In this document: positions 57,524 through 64,000 of the stretch, piece after piece
Numbering within the stretch: position 1 is the first letter of the stretch
How the letters are laid out: the number at the start of each line of letters is the position of its first letter
Source: Streptomyces abikoensis
GTDB taxonomy: Bacteria; Actinomycetota; Actinomycetes; Streptomycetales; Streptomycetaceae
Direction of reading: 5' to 3'
Assembly (NCBI RefSeq): GCF_014648775.1
Contig: NZ_BMRT01000015.1
Span: 1 to 64,000 of the forward strand
DNA: 64,000 nt
Made by a program: the position numbers and the translations under genes
The notes under the pieces: model-generated
What the model saw: the letters and a program-made list of their open reading frames with translations, nothing else
Database searches by the model: none
What the model was told of the DNA's origin: nothing

Positions 57524-58756
57524 ATGACAACTGCCGTCACCGTCAAGGCCGGTACGCCCGGCGCACGCCCTTCCGGGGACCGGGGGGCCGCCGTCCGGCT
57601 CTCCGCCGACGAGGCGCGCCGGCTGGCCCTCCGCGCGCAGGGCCTCCTCGGCGCGCCGGACCGCAAGGCGGGCCCCCGGGGGGTACTGCGCCGGCTGGGC
57701 GCGGTCCAGCTGGACACGATCTCGGTGCTCGCCCGCTCGCACGAGCTGGTGCCCTACGCGCGGCTGGGCGCCGTCGGGCGGAGCGCGGTCGAGGAGGCGT
57801 ACTGGAGCGGGGACGCCGAAACGGGCGCCTTCGAGTACTGGTCGCACGCGGCGTGCATCCTGCCGATCGAGGAGTGGCCGCTGTTCGCCTTCCGCCGCCG
57901 GGCCATGCGGGAGCGGGGCCACCGCTGGCACATCATGGCGGACGCCGACCGTTCGTGCGCGGCCGTCCGGGACCGGCTCCGGGCCGAGGGCCCCCTGACG
58001 GCCACGGACCTGGGCGGCGCCAAGAACGGCGGCGAGTGGTACGACTGGTCCGAGACGAAGATCGCGGTGGAGTGGCTGCTCGACACCGGCGAGGTGGTCT
58101 GCACCCGTCGGCGCGGCTGGAAGCGGGTCTACGACCTGGCCGAGCGCGCCGTGCCGGACGCCCTCTTCCACGACGACCTCGACGACGCCGAGTGCGTACG
58201 ACGCCTGGTGGCCCAGGCGGGCGCGGCGATGGGCGTGGCGACCCGCGCGGATCTGGCGGACTATCACCGTCTCAAGGGCGAGCAGGTCGACGCCGTCATC
58301 GACGGTACGGGGCTGGTGCCGGTCGAGGTGGCGGGCTGGGACAATCCGGCGTGGGCGGACCCGGCGGCGCTGGCCGAGGAACCCCGGGGCCGCCACCGCA
58401 CGACGCTGCTCTCGCCGTTCGACTCGCTGATCTGGGACCGGCCGCGCACGGAGCGGATATTCGGCTTCACCCACCGGCTGGAGGCGTACGTGCCCAAGGC
58501 CCGGCGTGTCCACGGCTATTTCGCGATGCCGCTGCTGACGGGCGGCGGGCTGGCGGGCCGGGTGGACCCGGCGCGCGAGGGCCGGACGCTGGTGGCCCGG
58601 CAGGTGTCGCTCGAAGGGGCCAAGGCGGTCGAGCCCATGGCCCGGGCGCTGTGGGAGGCGGCCGGGTGGGTGGGCTGCGACAGCGTGCGCGTCGAGCGCT
58701 GCGACGACGCGAGGCTGGCCGCCGCCCTGGTGAGCGCCCTGACCGCCCTCGGCTGA
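57524..58756 (+). CDS. YcaQ/AlkX-like winged-helix DNA glycosylase
   Basis: The ATG at 57524 gives 410 residues of the HTH_42 (YcaQ/AlkZ) fold. The catalytic stretch is VQLDTISVLARSHELVPYAR, with the Q-x-D pair of the AlkX (E. coli YcaQ) subgroup rather than the Q-x-Q of AlkZ antibiotic self-resistance enzymes. Other family marks are FEYWSHAACILPIEEWPLF and LLSPFDSLIWDR. These enzymes remove alkylated bases, including crosslinks. The gene follows a GNAT gene after 43 bp and may be co-transcribed. Confidence 0.87.
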   Translation: MTTAVTVKAGTPGARPSGDRGAAVRLSADEARRLALRAQGLLGAPDRKAGPRGVLRRLGAVQLDTISVLARSHELVPYARLGAVGRSAVEEAYWSGDAETGAFEYWSHAACILPIEEWPLFAFRRRAMRERGHRWHIMADADRSCAAVRDRLRAEGPLTATDLGGAKNGGEWYDWSETKIAVEWLLDTGEVVCTRRRGWKRVYDLAERAVPDALFHDDLDDAECVRRLVAQAGAAMGVATRADLADYHRLKGEQVDAVIDGTGLVPVEVAGWDNPAWADPAALAEEPRGRHRTTLLSPFDSLIWDRPRTERIFGFTHRLEAYVPKARRVHGYFAMPLLTGGGLAGRVDPAREGRTLVARQVSLEGAKAVEPMARALWEAAGWVGCDSVRVERCDDARLAAALVSALTALG

Positions 58757-58759
58757 GGC

Positions 58760-59503
58760 TCAGCGGATCTCGAGGATCTTCTCCCGCATCGCGTAGACGA
58801 CGGCTTCCATCCTGGAGTGCAGCTGGAGCTTCTCCAGGATGTTGCGGACGTGGTTCTTGACGGTGTTCTCGCTGATGAACAACTCCTTGGCGATGTCCCG
58901 GTTGTTCATGCCGGTGGCGACGAGCTTGAGCACCTCCAGCTCGCGGTCGGTGAGCCGGGGGGCGGGCACCAGCCTGCGCTCGTCGGTGCGCTGGATCATC
59001 GACTTGAACTCGGTCAGGAGCTTGGAGGCCATCGACGGGCTGATCTGGGACTGGCCGTCGGCGACCGCCCGGATGGCCGTCGCCACCTCGTCGGTGGAGA
59101 TCTCCTTGAGGAGATAGCCGGTCGCCCCGGCCTTGATGGCGTCGTAGAGGTCGGCTTCCTCGTCACTGATCGTCAGCATGATGATCTTCGCACTGGGGGC
59201 CACCTCCTTGATGGAGGTGCAGGCCTCGATGCCGCCGCGCTTGGGCATCCGGACGTCCATGAGGACGATGTCGGGCAGCAGGTCGGCCGCCTTGTCCACC
59301 GCCTCCGCGCCGTCCCCGGCCTCCCCGACGACCTCGATGTCCTCCTCGTGCTTGAGGACGATCTCCAGCCCCCTGCGGAAGAGCGCGTGGTCGTCCACGA
59401 CCAGGACCCTGATCGGTTCCCTGCGGGCGGCGTCCCGCTCGTCCCGGGCGCCTTCTTCGTCGTCCTCGTCGGCCCCGATCACGGGCCCGAACCTGTCCGC
59501 CAT
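58760..59503 (-). CDS. NarL/LuxR-type response regulator
   Basis: The ATG at 59503 has a strong GGGGGAGGAAC upstream and gives 247 residues. After a 28-residue acidic N-terminus comes the receiver domain (IRVLVVDDHALFRRGLEIVL, phospho-acceptor Asp in VLMDVRMPKRGG, Lys in YLLKEIS). A LuxR helix-turn-helix follows (LTDRELEVLKLVATGMNNRD, ENTVKNHVRNILEKL). No histidine kinase gene adjoins, so it is an orphan within this window. It lies downstream of hpf. Confidence 0.93.
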   Translation of the reverse strand: MADRFGPVIGADEDDEEGARDERDAARREPIRVLVVDDHALFRRGLEIVLKHEEDIEVVGEAGDGAEAVDKAADLLPDIVLMDVRMPKRGGIEACTSIKEVAPSAKIIMLTISDEEADLYDAIKAGATGYLLKEISTDEVATAIRAVADGQSQISPSMASKLLTEFKSMIQRTDERRLVPAPRLTDRELEVLKLVATGMNNRDIAKELFISENTVKNHVRNILEKLQLHSRMEAVVYAMREKILEIR

Positions 59504-59666
59504 TGTTCCTCCCCCTGAAGGCCATGGCCCGTCGCGGTCGCTCGGTCCGGCGCCGCCCCAAACGGCTCCGGCGGACCGGTGGTTGGTCCGGGCCATGATT
59601 TCATGCCGGACCGCCGGACGGTGCTTCCCCGGCCGCGGAGGTGGCGCGCCGCACAAGCGTTGCCCC

Positions 59667-59687
59667 GGGAGCGCGCCGGGCGCTCCC
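59667..59687 (-). terminator. Hairpin after hpf
   Basis: An 8-bp stem (GGGAGCGC with GCGCTCCC) with the loop GCCGG lies about 17 bp after the hpf stop. There is no T-run, as is common in GC-rich genomes. Confidence 0.45.
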
Positions 59688-59703
59688 AGGGCACCGTCAC
59701 GGG

Positions 59704-60390
59704 TCAGCCGCCGAGCTCTCCGCCCGCTCCTCCGGGCTCTCCGGTGTAGAAGGGGTCGCTGTTCAGGCGGATGACGCCGTAGTCGTACGCGTGCCGCCGG
59801 TAGACGACACTGGGCATCTTGGTCTCGGAGTCGACGAACAGATAGAAGTCGTGGCCGACCAACTCCATTTCATAGAGCGCCTGGTCGAGCGCCATGGGCG
59901 CCGCGGAGTGGGTCTTCTCGCGGACCACCAGGGGGCCTTCTCCCCGGATCTCCAGTGGTCCCATGTGGGTGACGGGCACCTCGCCCGCCCCCTGCTCCGC
60001 GACGAGTTCACCGCTGTCGTTGAGCTCTGCGGCGCCGATGACGGCGCCGACGTCGCTCGCCGGGACGCGTCCGTTGCCCCGGCGGGAATGACGCTTGTCG
60101 TGCTGCTTGCGCAGCCGTGCCTCGAGCTTGTTCGTGGCCAGATCGAGCGCGGCATAGGGATCCGTCGCTGCGGCCTCCGCCCGGATGACCGGTCCCCGGG
60201 AGATCACCGTGATCTCCACTCGGTCGGAGCGGTCGGCCTGCCTCGGGTTGGGCTCTTTGGACACCTCCACGTCGAGGCGAATCACCTTGCCGTCCAGCTT
60301 CTGGACCTTGTCCAGCTTCAGCTTCTCGGCCACGTGCTTGCGAAACCGCTCGGGCACCTCTGTCTTGCGGCCCTTGACGACGATGTCCAC
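59704..60390 (-). CDS. hpf: Ribosome hibernation promoting factor, long form
   Basis: The GTG start at 60390 (DIVVKGRKTEVPERFRKHVA), with GGAG seven bases upstream, gives 228 residues. The N-terminal domain is the HPF/YfiA ribosome-binding fold (residues about 1-100, KPNPRQADRSDRVEITV region and DPYAALDLATNKLEARLRK). The C-terminal domain (MELVGHDFYLFVDSETKMPS, VVYRRHAYDYGVIRL) makes dimers that join 70S ribosomes into 100S particles. It acts in slow growth or stress. The 5' leader has a hairpin and an orphan ribosome binding site. Confidence 0.95.
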   Translation of the reverse strand: MDIVVKGRKTEVPERFRKHVAEKLKLDKVQKLDGKVIRLDVEVSKEPNPRQADRSDRVEITVISRGPVIRAEAAATDPYAALDLATNKLEARLRKQHDKRHSRRGNGRVPASDVGAVIGAAELNDSGELVAEQGAGEVPVTHMGPLEIRGEGPLVVREKTHSAAPMALDQALYEMELVGHDFYLFVDSETKMPSVVYRRHAYDYGVIRLNSDPFYTGEPGGAGGELGG

Positions 60391-60729
60391 GCAGAACTCC
60401 GTTCCCGGATCGCTCCGCCGAAGGTTGCGGAGCGCATCCCTCTTGCATCAGGCCCCGGGGAGAGCCGGAGCCACCGACTAAGCGGTTTTCACCTCCTCCT
60501 CCCCCGTCGGCAAGATCTACACCCCACCGTGCCTCAAGGCTCCACGGGCTACTTACAAGCTTCCGCCCAGGCGTACAAAGCACGCCAATCGGAGATATCA
60601 GGCATAGATCCTGCCCTTCCTCACAACCGAACATATCTCGCTCGGAAGCCCGTCGGTACCCCCTATCGCGACGTACCTCCGTTCAGGTGTTTTCCGGCCG
60701 TTTCCCTCAGCAACGCAGGACGTTCTCCG
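60391..60729 (-). promoter_or_regulatory. Structured leader and promoter region of hpf
   Basis: These 339 bp hold no full gene. An 8-bp stem (CGCTCCGC 60411-60418 with GCGGAGCG 60427-60434) lies just upstream of the hpf ribosome binding site. Further up, on the minus strand, a perfect anti-16S sequence AGGAGGTG (around 60492-60499) is followed only by the four-codon frame GTG AAA ACC GCT TAG (60492-60478). Promoters of hpf should lie between about 60500 and 60700. Confidence 0.45.
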
Positions 60730-61455
60730 TCAGTTCCGGTGGTTTCCGAACGCTCTCGGTGCCGCCGCGATCACGGCCGCGGCCACGACCCGGCCGTCGC
60801 CCGCCGTCACCGCGCGCGCCGCCTCCGCCAGCGAGGCGCCGGTCGTCATGAGATCGTCCACCAGCACCACCGGCCCTCCCGACCGCCACAGCCGCTCCGC
60901 ACCCCGGACAACCTCCATCGCCCCCGCCACGTTCGCCACCCGCCGGTGGGCGTCCACGCCCGACTGGTCGAGCACGGGCCGCCGCAGCCGCAGCACCGCC
61001 GCCACCCGCACGGACGTCCCCGAGCCGCGCAGCGCCCGGGCCGCCGCCAGCGCGAGCCGCCGCCCGGCGTCCTGCCCCCGCCCGGCCACCGCCGACCGCG
61101 CGGAAGGCACCGGCACGAGCCATAACGGGCCCCTCCGGCCCCGCACATCCCACCCCGCACCAGAGCGACCGGCCGCCCCGACCGCGCCCGCCAGCGCGGC
61201 GCCCAGCGGACCGGCCAGCGCGAGCCCGCCCCGCTCCTTGTGCGCGATCAGCGCCGAGCGCACCCCGCCCTCGTACCGCGCGGAGGCGTGCACGGGCGGC
61301 AGCCCGGCCGGGACCGGATCCGGCCGCACCCGCCGCGCCGGACGCCCGCCCAGCTCCGCACCGCATTCCTCGCACAGCACGGACCGCGGCAGCCCGCACC
61401 CCGCGCAGTCCACCGGCGCCACCAGGCCGGCGAGTTCCTGCCACCACCCGCGCAT
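60730..61455 (-). CDS. ComF-family phosphoribosyltransferase
   Basis: The ATG at 61455 gives 241 residues. A four-cysteine zinc motif lies near the N-terminus (CAGCGLPRSVLCEECG), then SARYEGGVRSALIAHKERG and the PRPP-binding loop VVLVDDLMTTGASLAEAARA. ComF proteins are related to purine phosphoribosyltransferases and are linked to DNA uptake in some bacteria; the role in Streptomyces is unclear. It lies between lpqB and hpf on the same strand, the usual order. Confidence 0.9.
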   Translation of the reverse strand: MRGWWQELAGLVAPVDCAGCGLPRSVLCEECGAELGGRPARRVRPDPVPAGLPPVHASARYEGGVRSALIAHKERGGLALAGPLGAALAGAVGAAGRSGAGWDVRGRRGPLWLVPVPSARSAVAGRGQDAGRRLALAAARALRGSGTSVRVAAVLRLRRPVLDQSGVDAHRRVANVAGAMEVVRGAERLWRSGGPVVLVDDLMTTGASLAEAARAVTAGDGRVVAAAVIAAAPRAFGNHRN

Positions 61456-61605
61456 GGCTCCACTCTCGCGCGCGGCACCCCACGCCGCCACCCCTGTGGA
61501 TAACCCGCGCCGCCCCGAGCGACACGGCCCCCGGCCTGGGCGAACGCGACGCTCACCGCCCCACCGGCGCCGCCCGCGCCCGTCACCACCAGGCGCCACC
61601 GGCCG

Positions 61606-63447
61606 TCACCCCGGGTAGACCGGAGCCGTACCTTCCTTCCCCACCAGCTTCCAGTTGGTGTCCGGCAACAGCCGTACGATCCCGCCGTCGCCCTCCGCGA
61701 CCAGCGCCTGCGCCTTGCCCGGGTTCTCCGAGGCGGCCACGCCCCGCACCCCCGTGATCCCCGGCAGGCCGGAGCCGTTGGCCTGCGAGCCGTCCGTCTC
61801 GACGTACTGGAGCTGCTGGAGCCCGCCCTGCTCGTTGCCGGCCACCAGCAGCCGGCTCGCGCCCGCCCAGGAGACGGCGTTGACGTCCACCAGCCGGGGC
61901 GCCACGTTCCGCAGCTCCTGCACCGACAGACCGGTATGGCCCGCGCCGCCCCGCCGCTCGACCCTGCCGAGCCGCAGCACCGTGTGGTCGCCCTTCGTCA
62001 CCAGCAGCGCGATGCGCACACCGTCCGCGGCGATCCGCAACCCGGTGATCCGCCCGCCGTCCAGCCCGGGCACCTGGATCTCCTCCGGAGCGCCCGTGCC
62101 CCCGGGCAGCCGCAGCAGCCTCGGTTTGTCCGCGTCCTGGTCCGCGACCCACAGGTCGCCCAGCCCGTCCCAGCTCGGCGCCGTCAGCCCCGTCCTGGCG
62201 CCCGTACCGCCGCGCGCCGTCAGCCGGGCCTCGCCCAGCGGCGCACCCGCCTGCAGCGAGGCGACGTACAGGGCCTGCCCGTTGGCCGACACACCCGCCG
62301 CACGGCGCTCCGCACGGTCCACCGCCACCGAGCGCAGCGGAACTGAACCGTCCGCGCCCAGCGGACCGGCGACCCGGCGCGCCTCGTCGTCCCCGTCGGC
62401 CAGGCTCACCATCCGGTGCTGGCCGTCGACGAAGTACTGCCGGTCCGGCCGCCCGGAGGCCAGGTCCGGCGCGTAGTAGCGCGCCTGCTCCTTGCCGAGC
62501 ACGCACAGCCTGGAGCCGTCCTTGCGCTGGAGCGTCACATCGGTGGCCTTGGCCGACTCCTGCACGGTGTACAGGAGCTGTGCGGCCATCCGCAGGCACT
62601 GGTCCTGGTTGGCGCCGGCGACCTTGTCGTTCAGCCGCACCTTCAGGCCGTTGGAGTCGTCGATGGACAGCCGCTGGTCCTCCAGCCGCGTGCCCGTGGG
62701 GAAGGCGGTGGCGGCGACCGGGTCCAGCCATGACGTCGGCCCGTCCAGCAGCGCCTTCACCGTCGACGTCACCGGGTCTATCCGCTTGCGCAGATACACG
62801 GGGTCGGCGACGAGCACCTCGCGGGACTTCCCCGCGCCGCTCGCGCCCTGCCCCAACTCGGCAAAGTAGTACTTATTGACCGACCGGTAGATGCGCTGGA
62901 AGTCGGCCACCCCGAGCACCAGACCCGGCTCCAGCCCGTCGATGCGCCACTCGCCGTCCTCGCGCGCCATGTGCAACTGGGTCTTGAACTCGCCCTCGTC
63001 CGGCTTGTAGGCGTGCCTGGCGTCCACCGTCGCGACCCGCCGGCCCGTCAGCGTCACGGTGTACCCCGGCTCGCGGTCGCCGCCGGTGCGCTCGACCCGC
63101 ACCTGGGGCGTCTGCGACAGCACCGTCGTGGGCGCCGACGGATCCCAGCGGCCCCGCATGCCCTTCGCCAGGTACTGCCGGGCCGTCTCATAGTCCGTGT
63201 CGTCGCTCGTCGTCGCCTCCAGGAAGCCCATGACGAGCTCCAGCGGCTGCTCGTTCTTGCGCGGCGGCACGCCGTAGACCCGCACCTGCGCGTCGGCGTC
63301 GGCACGCTGCTGCGGGGAGTCGACCGACTTCACCTCGCCACCGTCGGGCATCGACGCGCAGCCGGCCAGCAGCGCGCCGCCGACCAGCACGGCGCCCGCA
63401 CCGGCGAACCGTCGCCTCGGGCGGGTTCCCTTACGCCTGACCGTCAC
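61606..63447 (-). CDS. lpqB: MtrAB-associated lipoprotein LpqB
   Basis: I place the start at GTG 63447, inside the end of mtrB (17-bp overlap), giving 613 residues. A basic N-terminus, hydrophobic segment and lipobox LLAGC mark a lipoprotein. The GerMN-like domain (VYGVPPRKNEQPLELVMGFL, VKALLDGPTSWLDPVAATAF) is followed by a beta-propeller. LpqB interacts with the outer part of the sensor kinase MtrB and affects MtrA signalling. Coupled translation with mtrB fits that role. Confidence 0.93.
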   Translation of the reverse strand: MTVRRKGTRPRRRFAGAGAVLVGGALLAGCASMPDGGEVKSVDSPQQRADADAQVRVYGVPPRKNEQPLELVMGFLEATTSDDTDYETARQYLAKGMRGRWDPSAPTTVLSQTPQVRVERTGGDREPGYTVTLTGRRVATVDARHAYKPDEGEFKTQLHMAREDGEWRIDGLEPGLVLGVADFQRIYRSVNKYYFAELGQGASGAGKSREVLVADPVYLRKRIDPVTSTVKALLDGPTSWLDPVAATAFPTGTRLEDQRLSIDDSNGLKVRLNDKVAGANQDQCLRMAAQLLYTVQESAKATDVTLQRKDGSRLCVLGKEQARYYAPDLASGRPDRQYFVDGQHRMVSLADGDDEARRVAGPLGADGSVPLRSVAVDRAERRAAGVSANGQALYVASLQAGAPLGEARLTARGGTGARTGLTAPSWDGLGDLWVADQDADKPRLLRLPGGTGAPEEIQVPGLDGGRITGLRIAADGVRIALLVTKGDHTVLRLGRVERRGGAGHTGLSVQELRNVAPRLVDVNAVSWAGASRLLVAGNEQGGLQQLQYVETDGSQANGSGLPGITGVRGVAASENPGKAQALVAEGDGGIVRLLPDTNWKLVGKEGTAPVYPG

Positions 63448-64000
63448 GGTCGCCTCCGCTCCCGCTTCCGCCGCCCTCGGCGTCGACGTCGGCCTCGGCC
63501 TTGTCGTCGGTCTCGCGACCGTCCCGGCCATCGGCCCGACGGGCCGCAGTGTCACCGGCACGGTCACCACTCCTCTCACCACCGAGCGCCCCTCCGGGAC
63601 GCGTCACCACCCGCGCGCCGCTGCCCGGCAGCGCGGTGGGATCGACTGAGGGAGGCACGTTTCTGCCGTGCGCCGGTACGGGCGACCCCGCCCCGGCTAC
63701 GGGCGCACCGCGCCCCGGTAGCGCCGACGGGAGCCCGGACGCCTCCACCCCGCGGTTGCGCCGCGAGTCCTCGGGCTCCAGCGGAATCGGCGAACCGCGC
63801 AGGGGCTCGCCCGCCGTGCGCGGCAGCGTCAGCCGGAACTGCGAACCACCGCCCGGCTCGCCCCACGCCTGGAGCCAGCCACCGTGCAGCCGCGCGTCCT
63901 CCACGGCGATCGACAGGCCCAGGCCCGTACCGCCGGTCGTCCGCGCACGGGCGGGATCGGCGCGCCAGAAGCGGTTGAACACCCGGGTCGCCTCCCCGGG
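63431..64000 (-). CDS. mtrB: Sensor histidine kinase MtrB, C-terminal part (runs off window)
   Basis: The last 189 residues are present. They include the end of the ATPase domain: FNRFWRADPARARTTGGTGL, GLSIAVEDARLHGG (F and G2 boxes) and GGGSQFRLTLPR. A disordered tail of about 130 residues, rich in Arg, Asp and Gly, follows. The phosphorylated His and the sensor part are outside the window. The call rests on the kinase motifs and on the coupled lpqB gene. MtrAB controls cell-wall and developmental genes. Confidence 0.9.
   Translation of the reverse strand, partial: PGEATRVFNRFWRADPARARTTGGTGLGLSIAVEDARLHGGWLQAWGEPGGGSQFRLTLPRTAGEPLRGSPIPLEPEDSRRNRGVEASGLPSALPGRGAPVAGAGSPVPAHGRNVPPSVDPTALPGSGARVVTRPGGALGGERSGDRAGDTAARRADGRDGRETDDKAEADVDAEGGGSGSGGDRDGQA

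Overview
This window is a 64 kb piece of a high-GC actinobacterial chromosome, almost certainly Streptomyces. The reasons are codon bias, GTG/TTG starts, a minus-strand tmRNA whose encoded tag reads ANTKRDSFALAA, the FtsEX / PrfB / PkaA-PkaB block, the large NAD-glutamate dehydrogenase, and the SecA - Hpf - LpqB - MtrB block. From memory, the gene order follows the S. coelicolor core region from about SCO2951 (malic enzyme) to SCO3012 (mtrB). I could not check this by search. No rRNA, standard tRNA, CRISPR array, intact insertion sequence or prophage was seen.

Layout. (1) 1-5.3 kb: start of an NAD-malic enzyme gene with a structured leader, a HelD/HelR-type RNA polymerase helicase, an ECF sigma factor with its zinc anti-sigma factor (SigU-like), and a CGNR zinc-finger regulator. 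(2) 5.3-8.0 kb: a variable patch with a WhiJ-type regulator and a BldB-type DUF397 protein, separated by two overlapping small membrane-protein genes. (3) 8.0-13 kb: LysR regulator with FMN reductase, a secreted protein with Ig-like repeats, a GNAT acetyltransferase, and an AT-richer patch with a membrane GAF-like protein. (4) 13-20 kb: tmRNA and SmpB (ribosome rescue), S41 protease, FtsX-FtsE, a Ser/Thr/Gly-repeat wall protein with a sortase motif, and PrfB. (5) 20-28 kb: two Ser/Thr kinases facing an FHA-FtsK ATPase. (6) 28-46 kb: a carbohydrate ABC importer and a large cell-surface glycan block. That block has GDP-mannose pyrophosphorylase, polyprenyl-phosphate-mannose synthase, GtrA, several GT-C membrane glycosyltransferases, and GT2, GT4 and CDP-glycerol-type transferases. 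(7) 46-64 kb: NAD-GDH, HAD phosphatase, SecA, a GNAT enzyme, a YcaQ/AlkX-like glycosylase, a NarL response regulator, Hpf, ComF, LpqB and the end of MtrB.

How the parts fit. The glycan block looks like a near-complete route: make GDP-mannose, load it on polyprenyl phosphate, carry it across the membrane (GtrA), and use it outside (GT-C enzymes), next to a wall-teichoic-acid-like polymerase fusion. The kinase pair and the FHA ATPase look like a phospho-signalling module. The less ordinary points are several in-frame minisatellites in surface-glycan and wall genes, a 113-bp duplication that makes a translationally coupled mini-ORF between two permease genes, a folded domain inserted in one of those permeases, and structured leaders before the malic enzyme and hpf genes.
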